Positions 23,019 to 35,200 of a DNA stretch of 64,000 bases are shown one piece after another. The notes below the pieces were generated by a model. It was not told the origin of the DNA and made no database searches. It saw only the letters and a list, made by a program, of their open reading frames with translations. Each line of letters starts with the position of its first letter. Position 1 is the first letter of the stretch. Location of the stretch: assembly GCA_024220505.1 (NCBI GenBank), contig JAKZZE010000019.1, positions 558,001 to 622,000 on the forward strand. The letters are read 5' to 3'. A program made the position numbers and the translations under genes. Source of the stretch: Rhizopus arrhizus (lineage: Eukaryota > Mucoromycota > Mucoromycetes > Mucorales > Rhizopodaceae).

Positions 23019-23767
23019 ATGAATCACAGTTCACATCAGGATTTATACTCTCAAGATTGTACCCTACGTTTATTAATCAGTCCATTTGATCCCTCTCAAA
23101 CCGTTCAAGATGATCTTACTGCGACCAATAATAATTCAACAATAGACAACACTTTGTTTGACAATCCTTCTCCACCGATGGTATACATTGTATAAACTAA
23201 CCAAATTTATTCACATCACTTTCCTAGTCAATTCCTTTACAAACAGATTTTATTCCTTTTGAATCAAATCCTCTCTTCTTACCAAATCAACCCAGCACAT
23301 TCTATAGTCACCTAATGACCTCTGACACACCTTATCCTCTCACACCACCCCCACAGAACCCATCCTTTTCTTCTTTCTATCCTTATTCCAATCCCAGTGA
23401 AACTACTCGGACTGAAACGAATCAAGTACAAATCAAACGCATCCAGCAGACAAAAAGGCCTGCTCGATCCCTTTGTCTTTCAGAAAAGATTGATTTTGAT
23501 GATATCACTGTGGCTGAATTAAAAGAGGCCTTGAAGAAAAGAGGACTCTCTGTGGCAGGCAGAAAGGCTGAATTGATCCATCGTCTGAGACAAGTGTCAT
23601 CACCCACCCAAAGATCACCTCGTTCATTTGAACCCTATCAATTCATCTCTTCTGCACCTTTTAATCTTTATCTGAATGATAGTTACATAAAGAAGCAAGT
23701 ACATCAAACAAACAGAAAAGGTATCTCAACTCGTTCCATTCCTTATTCTCATCTTCTTCATCTCTAG
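23019..23767 (+). CDS. SAP-domain protein
   Basis: Two exons, 23019-23180 and 23228-23767 (intron GTATAC..CACTTTCCTAG, phase 0), 233 residues. An in-frame ATG at 22983 would add a poly-Phe leader, so 23019 is preferred. The N-terminal 140 residues are Ser/Thr/Pro/Asn-rich and probably disordered. Residues about 145-180 form a SAP motif (DITVAELKEALKKRGLSV, AGRKAELIHRLRQ), a helix-extended-helix element that binds AT-rich DNA, scaffold DNA or RNA and is found in nuclear proteins. The C-terminal 55 residues have no recognised domain. Role unknown. Confidence 0.82.
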
Positions 23768-24078
23768 TTTGTACTGAACATGTCTTTATTGACTGTAATC
23801 CAAAACAATCCAATCCACAACAACATTAGAATCATTCAAGTCAATCCTATCTTTCTAAATGTGACACATCGAATACCTTTCTTTTATCATCCCCACCCTC
23901 TTTCTTTTTTTGAAATAAAATAATAGACAACTTTTTATTGAATATACAATTACATATGAACAAATCATCTTCTCTACCTTTCTTTATACACCCTTCTTCC
24001 TCTTCCTCTCTTCCTCTCCCCTTCCTTTAACCCCAACAAATTTTTATTTTTTCCTTCTTGAATTAGACCACAAAAAGA
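23768..24078. other. Tail-to-tail intergenic region
   Basis: 311 bases between the convergent SAP and MADS genes. Pyrimidine-rich on the plus strand from 23970 to 24060; contains AATAAA (23917) suited to polyadenylation. No gene. Confidence 0.5.
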
Positions 24079-25319
24079 TCAGTGAGGTTTCACTTTTAGA
24101 TGATTCAATCTTTCTTCATCTCCAGATTCACTTGGTCGTTTATGAGGTAGTTCACTAGGATGATTTAATTCACAACTCATTCATCCTTCTTTTACCTCTT
24201 ACCTCTTTGCCAGCGGAGACGGTCTGTATTCCGTATTGCCTCCTTGACCACTCACCGAACCTCTCTGTGGCCAGTGAAACGTGTTGTTGTTGGCTGCTAC
24301 AGGCGTAAAATTCAGTGGACTGGGCAACTCATTCTGCTGATAGAATTCAGGATAAAATGTGGAAGGTGAAGGTAGGTTCTGTGCGAATTGGGAAGGTAAG
24401 GCGGAAGGAGGTGGAATGGAATAGAGTGGTGGTTGCTGTGGTTCGTTTGGTATTTTGACTTTCAAGTTGGCTGGATGACGTTTATGGCTGATCTGGGTCT
24501 CTGGTATCGGTGTTGTGGCATAGTGTGGTGCATATGAATTAGCAGCCACTTGACCGTGAATCATGTACATCGGTTGAGGTTGCATTGTATAAATGTCATA
24601 ATAGCCCGCTGCGACTGGGGCTGGATGTGGCGGAGTGTAAGTTAAAGGGGCGGCATATCTTGAAGGCATCTGTGGTTGCGGTGGTGGGTAGGTGGGTGGT
24701 TGGGATGGCAAATAGACATGACGTTGTTGTATTGGCTCCGAATGACGTTCCATGGGTTGTTCGGATGATGAACCATGATTTTGTAAGGGACTTTGAGTCA
24801 CTGGTTTCTGAAGCTGTTGTTCTTGCTGTGGTGATCTTTCTTTTTTTAATTCAACTTTTTCTTCCTCTTCTTCGTCTGCTGTCTCTTGGTCTTCATGTCT
24901 TTCCCACATATCCCCTTCTTCACCCATAAACTAAAAAAAGAGTTATGAAATGATGGATAACAAGCTCTGATATTTACGTCCAAGTTTGATTTACTTTCAT
25001 GTGGATCGTTGTACTGTTTCTCAACAGGGTTAATAACCACAAGAATTCAAGTCGTAAACTTACTTCAGTGTATTTCATCAATATCTGATCAATATCACTA
25101 CTAGCATATTGAACTAGTTTCCCATTCGTATTGAAAATCAACAGTGCAATTTCACAATCACACAACACACTCAATTCATATGCTTTCTTCATCAAACCCT
25201 GCTTTCGTTTTAGAAAAGTAACCTAACAAACTATAAGTAACTCACAAAGCTTCTTTCTAATTTACTTGTCGGTTTCGTTCGTCTTGAATTCTTTGAATCT
25301 TTATCTTTTTGCGTCCCAT
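24079..25319 (-). CDS. RLM1: MADS-box transcription factor, MEF2/Rlm1 type
   Basis: Five exons: 25319-25266, 25222-25064, 25013-24978, 24930-24203 and 24154-24079; all in phase, 350 residues. Residues 1-58 are a full MADS box that starts [20 protein letters not shown] and continues [29 protein letters not shown]; the KIQ...NRQVTF form and the MEF2-like extension with [20 protein letters not shown] define the MEF2/Rlm1-Smp1 branch rather than SRF/Mcm1. The remainder is acidic and then Pro/Gln-rich. In yeasts Rlm1 acts at the end of the cell-wall-integrity MAP-kinase route. A fifth exon replaces a stop at the end of exon 4 and gives [17 protein letters not shown]; the alternative is an end at ..LAKR. 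The gene symbol reflects family, not proven orthology. Confidence 0.9.
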
Positions 25320-25743
25320 CTCGTATGAACTATAAAGAAAAAAAGAAAAAAAAAGAAAAAAAAAAAAAAAAAAAAAAAAGCTTTCGAGCTTATTCTCTCT
25401 CCTCCCGCAACTGAGAACATGAACTTATGTCACAAGATGTTTTTTTTATAAACATGTGTGTACGACTGATTTGATCTTACCTACTTGTCTCTTTACATTG
25501 GTTGAATAGGATTCACACTAAATAGTTGTTTATGCAATCTTGTGAAAAATAAGTATCCGATATCCATCTTTTAAACTGTCTATTAACAAATAACACTCTC
25601 TTCATTAATAATACTTTTTTAAATTATTCACGTGTACTTTCTTTTCTCTCCCAAATGAGGTGTCTGAAAGAAGGGGATATTGCCATCCACACATGTTTTC
25701 AGTGTCTTTTTATCATTCAATCCTAAGCAGATTCCATCATCCT

Positions 25744-25746
<3 letters not shown>

Positions 25747-25776
<30 letters not shown>
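25747..25776. repeat. (CT)15 microsatellite
   Basis: Uninterrupted CT dinucleotide repeat of 30 bases in the divergent promoter of the MADS and ThrRS genes, about 430 bases from the MADS start. Confidence 0.9.
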
Positions 25777-25779
<3 letters not shown>

Positions 25780-26885
25780 AATCTCCTTTTCAGTATTGAT
25801 CAACACACAACTCTTTTTATGATTTGTTTTACTCCTAAGCATGTATTCATAATTTGTAGTCATCGTGTATTATACAAATAGTCTCACTAAAGTACTTTAT
25901 TCTATATTGAAACACCTATCAACTCATATTTATCATCTTCAAGCCTAGAAATAATAATTAAAAAAAAAAGAGAGGATATAAACTTCATCCTAGCATTGTC
26001 TCCTTATGACTTCTTCTCAAGGACTGCTTCCCCCCCCCTTCCCCTTTCCTCTCCCTTTTTATCCGTTCCAGACAACAATCATTCCAGTGTCCTCCCTTAG
26101 CCATCTCACGGATGCTCGATCCGCAGATGTTTATGATTCTACGGCTTATCGAGATTGAATGACATTTCTTAAAATACTAGTTTTCACTCTTAAACATGAA
26201 TATTTTTTATAAAAATAGCATAGGACTAACTCGAGAGAGAATCATCATGACGTGATGGATGAGAGCGATCGGTAAGATAGGAAAGATTTGACGTGCCAGA
26301 CAAAATATCTCAAGATCATAAAGCAATATTTCATACGATGCTTGGGACTGTTGCTTTTGTGAACATGGTTGATATCAAGATTTTAATCTTCTTTCTACAA
26401 AGACTGAAAAAAAGTTAAGAAAAGGGTACGTAAAGAGATTGTCATAGGGAATTGGATGATGCTTTATCTCGATCGATTTAATGAAGGGATGATTGCCCTT
26501 GTTATGATCAATGCACCCAAACTTATCTCTACAGAAATTAAATAATCATTGTGGTTGCTGTGTTCACTCTATTCTTTGAGACTTACTGATGGTTTATTAT
26601 TGATAGGAAATTGGTTACCAGTGTCATCCTCAATTGGTCAGAGTCTATTAGCATGTTTAATCAAATACTCTCTATTGCTTGACTCACACCGCTCTCAGAT
26701 AAATCCCTATTTTTATTCCTTTATAAACAAGCACTCGTCTATCAGGCACATTACTTTTTTTTTCCCTGCGCTGCACTCCAATTCAGTGATCCGCCTCTTT
26801 TTTTTTTTTTTTTTTTTTTTTAAATTTCTGTTGCACACATTGGCATTTACAAAAAACCATTTGGATCACGTGTCCATAGGTCTAC

Positions 26886-26894
26886 ATGAGTCAT
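26886..26894. promoter_or_regulatory. Gcn4-type site ATGAGTCAT upstream of threonyl-tRNA synthetase
   Basis: The 9-mer ATGAGTCAT is the preferred Gcn4/Cpc1 binding sequence and lies 160 bases before the synthetase ATG. In yeasts many aminoacyl-tRNA synthetase and amino-acid genes respond to Gcn4. About half of one such 9-mer is expected by chance in a 64 kb window, so position and gene function are what make it credible. Confidence 0.45.
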
Positions 26895-27053
26895 GTTGTA
26901 TGTCTTCACCGCAGCAAGTGTCTTGTACCTTTTTCTTAAAGAAGCAGGCTCTACAAAGTATTTAAATTGTGGCTTATTGTGTTTTTTTTTTTTTTTTTTT
27001 TTAAAAAAATATTTTTTAATTCCCACTCGCCCTCTTTTTTTACAACACACAAA

Positions 27054-29609
27054 ATGTCAGCTGCCGTAAAGAAGTCCAAGGCCAAAGATGCCACTGCTAC
27101 TGAATTTCCCCTCGAGGTTTATAAATAAACGCGATTGACTTGTGCATATTTAAGAATTCACACTATTAAAATAGATGAATCCTCCTCCTGAGTACCTTCA
27201 ACACCGTATTGATCTATTTGAAAAGTTAAAGAAAGAAGCTGACGAGGAAATTGCCAGTAAGGGAAACTCTTTTTGTGCCTCATAAGTCTTAACCACCCTC
27301 TTTATTTCAGAAAAACCTCGTGAACCAATCACAATCACCTTACCTGACGGTTCAGTCAAGGAAGGTACCTCTTGGGAAACCACTCCAATTAGCATTGCTG
27401 TTGGCATTGCCAAATCCCTTGCTGAGCGTACTGTTATTGCTAAAGTAGACGGTGAGCTTTGGGACTTGACTCGTCCTTTTGAAAAGTCTTGTCAATTGGA
27501 ATTGTTGGATTTTGAAAATGAGGAAGGTAAAAAGGTCTTTTGGCACTCTTCTGCCCACATGTTGGGTGAAGCTTGTGAAAGACATTACGGTTGTCACCTC
27601 TGTATCGGTCCTCCATTAGACGAAGGCTTTTATTATGAAATGAGCGTTAAAGAACGGTAGGACAAATAAATGAATCGTATAGACCGAATTGACCCTGATC
27701 CCTTCCTCCCTCTCGTTCTCTATAGTACTGTCAGTCAAGCCGATTATCCTAGCCTCGAAAAGTTGTTCAACCAAGTTTCTAAAGATAAACAACCATTCGA
27801 AAGACTTGTGATGACCAAGGAACAACTTTTAGAAATGTTCAAACACAACCCTTACAAGGTTCACATCATCAAGGACAAGATCCCTGACGGTACTTCTACC
27901 ACCGTGTACAGATGTGGTCCTTTGATCGATTTATGTAGAGGCCCTCACGTTCCTCACACCGGTCGTGTGAAGGCTTTTACTATCACAAAGGTAAAAAGTG
28001 GGTCTCTTTTGTTCCTGATCTTTTTCCAACCTCTTTTAGAACTCTGCTTCATACTTTTTGGGTGATGCCAAGAATGATTCCCTTCAACGTATCTATGGTG
28101 TTTCTTTCCCTGATAAAAAGCAAATGACCGAATACAAAAAGTTCATTGAAGAAGCTGCTAAACGTGATCACCGTAAGATCGGAAAGGTAAGGATAAGCCC
28201 ATGGTAAGAAGAAGGACAGGATCTTAAAAGAGGCTTTATTTAGGAACAAGAACTCTTCTTTTTCCATGAATTATCTCCCGGTTCTGCCTTCATGCTTCCC
28301 CACGGTGCGCGTATCTATAATGGTTTGATTGGTTTAATCAAGGTGAGCGTCCAAAAATAACTGTTTAAAACACAAAATGACAAGCGTGCGGTGTATAGGA
28401 AGAATACCAAAAGAGAGGTTTCACTGAAGTCGTCAGCCCCAACATGTTCAACCTCAAACTCTGGAATCAATCCGGTCATGCCCAAAAATACAAGGAAAAC
28501 ATGTTTTGTCTTGAAGTCGATAAGGAAGAATTCGCATTGAAGCCAATGAACTGCCCCGGTCACTGTTTGATCTTTGCTCACAAGGAAAGAAGTTACCGTG
28601 AACTTCCTGTTCGTTTTGCTGATTTCGGTGTTCTTCACCGTAATGAATTCTCTGGCGCCCTTTCCGGTTTGACCCGTGTGCGTCGTTTCCAACAAGATGA
28701 TGCTCACATCTTTTGTCGTGTGGATCAAGTAAGATTGACTGAAAAAAGAGATGATGTTTTGTTGATTGATTGATATAGATTGAAAAAGAAATGAGTGGAT
28801 GTTTTGATTTCTTGAACCATATTTACGGTATCTTTGGTTTTGACTTCCACTTGAAGCTTTCTACTCGTCCCGAAAATTATCTTGGTGAACTTGCCGTTTG
28901 GGACAAGGCTGAAAAGGTACAGAAAGAAGGAGAAAAGAGAGGTGTGAATAACAACCGTAAATAGATGTTGGAAGATTCATTGGATCGTTTCTGTTCGGCC
29001 AAGGGCATTAAATGGGATGTTGACCCCGGAGATGGTGCCTTCTATGGCCCCAAGATTGATATCGTCATTTCTGACGCCCTTCGTCGTAAGCATCAGTGTG
29101 CTACTATTCAACTTGATTTCCAATTGCCTGAAAGATTCAACTTGGAATACCGTACTGAATCTAACGAATCTGGTGATAGTATGGCTCGCCCTGTTATTAT
29201 CCATCGTGCTATTCTTGGATCCGTTGAACGTATGATGGGTATTGTCATTGAACACTTTGCTGGTAAATTCCCCTTCTGGTTATCACCACGCCAAATCCAA
29301 GTTATCCCCGTTGCTGCTGCTTTCTTTGATTATGCTCAAGAAATCACTACACAATTGATCGGTATGGGTGTTTATGCTGATGCTGATTTGTCAGACAACA
29401 CTCTCAACAAGAAGATCAGAAATGCTGAATTAGCACACTACAACTTTATCTTTGTTGTTGGTGGTGAAGAAGCAAGTACAAGATCTGTCAATGTTCGTAA
29501 CAGAGATGATGTTGGAACTAAGGCCAAGGGAAAGACTATTCCTTTAGATGAAGTCTTGAACAACGTACAAAAGTTGAAGGACTCCAAGAGCTTAGAAAAC
29601 AAGCTTTAA
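27054..29609 (+). CDS. THS1: Threonyl-tRNA synthetase
   Basis: Nine exons: 27054-27116, 27175-27256, 27311-27656, 27726-27990, 28040-28186, 28244-28342, 28399-28728, 28779-28916 and 28965-29609; 704 residues, close to yeast Ths1. Order: TGS domain ([13 protein letters not shown]) at about 50-115, editing/SAD domain with [11 protein letters not shown] and the later [10 protein letters not shown], class II core with motif 1, motif 2 ([24 protein letters not shown]), zinc-site residues MNCPGHC and [11 protein letters not shown], motif 3 ([13 protein letters not shown]), then the anticodon-binding domain ([11 protein letters not shown]). It charges tRNA-Thr. No mitochondrial presequence is visible at this start, so cytosolic. 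Codon use is GC-richer than its neighbours (CTT, GTC, ACC), as expected of a highly expressed gene. Confidence 0.97.
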
Positions 29610-30251
29610 ATACTTTTTTTTTAAAAAAAAGACTAAATAAAAAATATTTACAATATAATTGTCTCACTGTCTGCAATAAAACAATTTAAATTGTGCTTGT
29701 TCATGATGGCTATTTCTAGAAATAGTCCAAATTTAATTTTGCAGCAACTTTTATATTTGTTGATAAAGTACATTGGCATTTTATTTTATTTTTCTGAAAA
29801 GCTCTACCTTGATTTAGAAAATCTATGTGAAAAGTTTCTTTAAAAAAAAGAAGGGGTATGGTTTCATAAAGAATAGCGAGTGTACCTCCAACTAATCAGT
29901 GAAGGCCAGATATGTCATATATAACACATGGACATATGGCCAATTTTGATATTTTTATTTGGCTCCTTTAACAAGAACCAAGGCACTGGTTTGGCCAATA
30001 CATTCCATCTTGTTCTTACACGATCGAAACCCCTTTCTTGTCAATTTTTTAAGAGTTCAAAGCAGTGACTACACTAGAATATGACAATTAGTTTTCAATG
30101 CTTGCTGACATGTTCAGTAAATTATTTTATAACGAAATCATTTGGGTATAAAAACAGATGCATAGTAGATCAACCTCAGAGCCAGTTTAAAAGCATTCAT
30201 CTTTTATGCCACAGAGTATACAATCACACACCAAAATACTTTGTCGTTTAG

Positions 30252-30296
<45 letters not shown>

Positions 30297-31103
30297 GCTA
30301 CTTTTTCGATATAAAACCCTTTTGTTTCTCAAAGAGTAACTAATGAACCTGAATATTCCAACCAAAGATCTTTCTGAAAATAATTGTGAGCAACATAATA
30401 TTACGAATTTTAAAAATTGGATGGAAGAGTGTAGATCACAACACAAAAAAAAAACAAGACTAAAATAAAACGCTGTATCAAAAATCGCACTACAAAAAAA
30501 AACAAATAGGTGTTAAACTATTCGTTCAAACACTAGACATTTGATTTAGAGCATCTATCCGATCAAATGGTGCATACTGAGCACATAGCATTCTGCATGT
30601 GCCTTACACCATCTCTGCCCTACATGTATTGGAGCATAAGCCTTTATATTCTTTATACATAAACTTTGGGACATCACTACTATGGTCTCCCATCATCTTG
30701 AGACATTATCTAGCATTCAAGAAAAATTAACTGTTTGAATAAAACTTATTTTGACAAGTTCAATTAAAAATGAAGACATTTATTATTTGCATAAACTTGT
30801 CTTCTGGAAATCCATCAAAAGCGCCAAAGTATTTTTTGAGTTCGGCCAAAAATTTATGAAATGTGCGAATTAAGGATGGAATGACTGTATTTTTTTTTGC
30901 TTTTTTTTTTTTTTTTACTTTTTTTTTTCTATTTTTTTTTTTTTTTTTTTTTTTTGGCACCGAAGTGTGGAGTTAAATAATACAAAGAAGCAAGGGATTC
31001 TATTTTCCTTCTTTTTTCTGCTTTTCTTTTCTTCTATTTTATTCTAGATTATATCCTTTTTTATTTCACTGGGTTTATAATATTTTATGTCCTCTTTTCA
31101 ATA
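29610..31103. other. Intergenic, 1.5 kb, no gene seen
   Basis: AT-rich region between two plus-strand genes. It holds a 43-base A run and, at 30890-30956, three long T runs shortly before the velvet gene. Open frames here are homopolymer-driven. No RNA gene recognised. Confidence 0.55.
30252..30294. repeat. Poly-A run of 43 bases
   Basis: Uninterrupted A homopolymer in an intergenic region. It could be a retroposed tail or slippage; nothing coding adjoins it. Confidence 0.9.
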
Positions 31104-32232
31104 ATGTCTTCAACAGTTACTCCACCTCTTGGACTAGGAAGACCAAGCCAAAAGAATAAGAAATATAGACTAAGTAAATATTTCAATATTTTTTTAAATA
31201 GGGTTATTAATAATAATTTTATAAAATAGAAATTATACAAAATCCAATAAGAGCAAGAAGTTGTGGATTTGGTGAGAAAGATCGAAGACCGATCGATCCA
31301 CCACCTATTTTACAACTTTTTATTGAAAGGCCTGATGGTACACTACAAAATGCAATGTAAGCTCATGTAAATTATAGTCCTTCTTTTTTTTTGAACCTGA
31401 AACAATTTATAGTGAAGATGATGGGGATGTTTCCCGTTCCTTGGTTCAGTGTGATTTATATTCGGAAGATGGAAAGGAACATCGAGGATCTGTTTATAAT
31501 CCATCCAACACTCACAATGGTACAAAGGATAACTTTGTGTATTTTTTATTTTTACAAGCAATCTTTACTATAGTCTCGAATGATCCTTCTGGGGGTACTT
31601 TACTGTCTTTTGAAGATCCGCAACCGACACGATCTTTGATGGGAGCAGTTATTTCCAACACTTATCAATTGAATGATGAACACGATCGACCTGGAATATT
31701 TTTTATTTTTCAAGATTTATCTGTTAGAGTTGAGGGTCGCTTTTGTTTAAAGTTCATGTTTATGAATTTGGCTGCAGGGTACACGTTCATTTGAGTATCT
31801 GAAAAAAAAAAAAAAGACTGAAAAGAAAAAAAAAATCAAAACTATTCAAACATTATAGGGATCCAATGACAATGAGTTCTGATATTTCTGATGTTATCTT
31901 TTCTGATGTATTTGTTGTATATTCTGCAAAAAATTTTCCTGGAATGACAGGTAATTTATTTTAGTGAATTAAAAAAAAAAATATTAATCTACAAAATAGA
32001 CTCAACCCTCTTATCACAAACATTTGCTCAACAAGGTATTAAAATATCAATTCGAAAAGGTAGGAGAATTCGACGTGTATTACCAAATACTTCAAAACGA
32101 AACGACAGTCAATATTGTTCTACAGGAGGAAATCTATTGAGAAAAAAAGAATCAAACGACGATTATGATGATGGAGCACCTAAGCCAAGCTATAAACGAA
32201 TTGAAATATCTTCTTATTTGTCAACTTCTTAA
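31104..32232 (+). CDS. Velvet-family transcription factor
   Basis: Six exons: 31104-31173, 31230-31356, 31413-31519, 31574-31778, 31859-31950 and 32000-32232; 277 residues. The velvet domain fills residues about 20-210: IIQNPIRARSCGFGEKDRRPIDPPPILQL, VQCDLYSEDG, LMGAVISNTYQLND, GIFFIFQDLSVRVEGRFCLKF, VYSAKNFPGMT, LSQTFAQQGIKISIRKGRR (given here in pieces). Intron 31520-31573 is 54 nt without a stop; read as coding it would put a hydrophobic FVYFLFLQAIFTI inside a soluble domain, so splicing is favoured. Velvet proteins are fungal NF-kappaB-like DNA-binding regulators of sporulation, light response and secondary metabolism. The short N terminus resembles the VosA/VelB side more than VeA; the exact type is not resolved. 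Confidence 0.92.
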
Positions 32233-35200
32233 ATAAGCTGGAATATAAATCGTCCATCTCTTTAACACCTTGAATTTCTGTTTTTTCTTTTTTTTTTGAC
32301 TGTAGTACAAAGGTTGTACAAAGAAAGAAACATGCTGCATTGATCTTTTTTATTACTGGTTTTTGTAATGAAAAAAGAATAGCGCACACATTGTTTCATG
32401 ATGCATCATAGATTTTATCCAACTTAGCCTTATCTTTCCTATATAAAATAAATCTAATGTGTGTAAATGCATGCTGATTTCGAATTCACTTTACTTTTTA
32501 AAGTTTTATATACAGAAATGCTACACAATTACGTAGGCGCACTAAAGTTTTTTTTTTTTTTTTTAAGTTTTGGATAAAAACCAAAAGCAAAATAATGTAT
32601 GCTACATGGTTTACATTGTAAACTTAATTCAACACAAGATGGATGATGAATTCATTACTTTTGTGCGCAATTTATAGTTCACGTCGATCACACACTACAA
32701 TGTGTTTTGCTTCAATCTTTTTTTCTCTAAATAAACTAACTCGGCTCCAGATATAAAAAGGGAAATAAGCAAACTCAATTTCAAGTAAAAACAAATAAAA
32801 TGATATTCTTTTCTTTTATTTCCTTTTAAAGCTTATGAATAAATAAACTTTGACATATTTCAAGTGAAACAATACAAGATGCTTTTGTAAAGCAAAGAAA
32901 AAAAAATCGTTACGATAGTAATTACTGTTATTTGTTATGCATTGTCGATCAAATAATCATTTGCTTGGGAAAAAGCTGAGTTAAACATAAATCAGCCTAT
33001 TTGCTCATTTGAGATCGAGAAAAAAAAAAAATCCACAATTGCTATACTTTAATAAAACTTGTTTAATTTTATTGATTTTATGTACAGCATTAAAGTTTGT
33101 TTAAAAATAATACAATGTTTGTCTCACAGACATGTATAATAAAAGGTATATATTTTAAAGTGAATTTATAAATTGATTTACTAATTCTCTGCTGCTTTTG
33201 AAGCTGGCAAATGCTAAACATATAGCTAAAATAGAATATGAATCAAAAAAAGATTTTTCCGCTTGGCAAAATATTCAAGGTAATTTCTGACGTTAATCGC
33301 TGCCAGGATCACAATTTCTCTTTTTGCCATGTACAAGTCAAATTGAAAGCTTGTTTGCTTGAGATACAAACATGAATAGAAATACAAAAGTCATCATCAG
33401 AAAGATAATGACAGCGAAAAGAACATTGTGTTTATAAACTATGTGTAAACAAGAAAGCGACTAAAGCGTTTCGAATTCGATACTTTGTAAGTACAAGCAT
33501 CTGTCTGTCTTCAAAAAGCAACATACTTGCGCTTTTTGTAAATTGTAACAAACTCAGTTGTAGGGCTGTCTATAATCTGTTATAAAATATGAATAGCTCC
33601 AAGTCTTTAATTTTAAATTGCAGCTTTGATCCTTGTTTTATAAAACTTTTTGTAGAGCAGTGTATTGACAATTTGACATATAAAGGCTTAGATAAATTCA
33701 AGCATAGATATCCCAAGTTTATGAGTTATCAAGGAAGTGAAATGTTCTGCTTTATGGACATGTTGAACGAAAAAATAATTATGCTGTCAAATTTTGAATA
33801 AATCAGCACAGTATGCTGATATAGTTTTTTTCTTTGATGAAAGAACGTCATAAGAGGTTTATTGCATGACAAAGTACATCATTATTGATGTTATAAGGCC
33901 AATCCACATCACATGGTACGGCTGAATATTGCTGGTACAAGTACTAATGTAAGAACTGAAATGTGAATAAGATGCGGGAAACTATTAGTATCTTTTCTGT
34001 AGGTGGTTAAAGATGCTGCACTTCCTGATCGTAAATATCAATCTGGAATATCGAATTACGTTTGTTGCAGATAATGAAGGTTCTTTGCATCGGGTAATTG
34101 TAATAATACTCCCTTTGTTGAATAATTTGTTATGTTTTTGCATATTCTACAAAATGTAAAATAAGAGGAAATCATATAATCTTTTAAGCATTACTTACAC
34201 GGCATATTTTTGTAGATAAAAGAAAAAACATGGCCAGGCTAATAATGAAGAAATTGACATAAGACTTGAGAATTCTTACTGTAGCAAAGAACCAAATGAA
34301 ATAACATCATCACTTTTAAAAAGTATTTTTCAGACAGAAATCAGTTTCCTAAATGTAACGTGGAACACAAAAAAAGAGTATAAAGCGTAGAAGAATAAAT
34401 AGTAAAAACAAAAAAAAAATATGGGTTAATTATCAAATCAGATTTAGTTAGTAAAAGCACTCTTAAGCTAATGATTTAAACACTTTTAATAGATAGCAAG
34501 CAAGAAGCATCCGTAAAATTAGCCTAAATGTTTATCCACATCACAATCGCATCACAATTCTGTGGCAAAACGAGCCATTTTTTTTCTGGAAATATTGTGT
34601 CACATCGATCTTTTTTTTTTTAAAAAAAATTGACTTTCTAGTTCATCTGTTTGCAAAAAGTAAATATTTAAAGACTAAAATTAAAGTTCAATCGAATGAC
34701 GTTTTATTTTTATTTATTTTTTGTGTATGAGAGGTTTATTCTTGTGCCAGCTCCAGATGAGTACAACTACAAATGGAAAAAAAAAAAAAACCAATGTCTT
34801 TTCTTTACAAATAAATGTCGCATGTCTTGAAACTAAATCTTACTACAGTTGTTAAAAGGTATTCTTTTCAATTTTCATCTTCATTTCTATTCTCTTGTCC
34901 TTCTAATAACGATAGCAAGTAGTAAAACGAACAAATTTAATGACGTGACTCATCGAGAATAAGTTTTCTCTCATGAAAAGTAATATACAAGTTTTTTTTT
35001 AATAATGAAAAAGAAAGAAACTTTCCAATTGGTTTTTTGAAAACTTTAAATTATTGTTTGGATTTAAAGATCGTCTGTGGACTTGTGTAACATATAAACT
35101 TCATGATTGAAATTTAACAGACCTTGATCAACCTATAGATTCAAACCAAGTGAGCTCTTTGAATAAAGCATCAAGTGGTTAATATCAAGAAATTATAAAG

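Larger units (their letters stand above)
25320..27053. other. Divergent promoter region (MADS factor / threonyl-tRNA synthetase)
   Basis: 1.7 kb between two divergent starts. It has an A-rich block beside the MADS start (25345-25380), a CT repeat, a C run (26031-26040), and two poly-T runs (26798-26821, 26981-27001) near the synthetase start. The open frames in it are low complexity or contain the homopolymers. No gene called. Confidence 0.5.

Noticed and set aside
26549..26965. 138-codon plus-strand frame before ThrRS
   Set aside because: Begins with a non-ATG codon, includes a long poly-Phe from a T run, no recognisable motif; promoter DNA is the simpler reading.
30760..30960. Lys-rich minus-strand frame near 30.8 kb
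   Set aside because: Starts with three poly-Lys blocks read from T runs; not a credible protein.
33466..33482. TTTCGAATTCGA resembling part of a tRNA T-loop (GTTCGANNC)
   Set aside because: No acceptor, D or anticodon stems can be paired around it.
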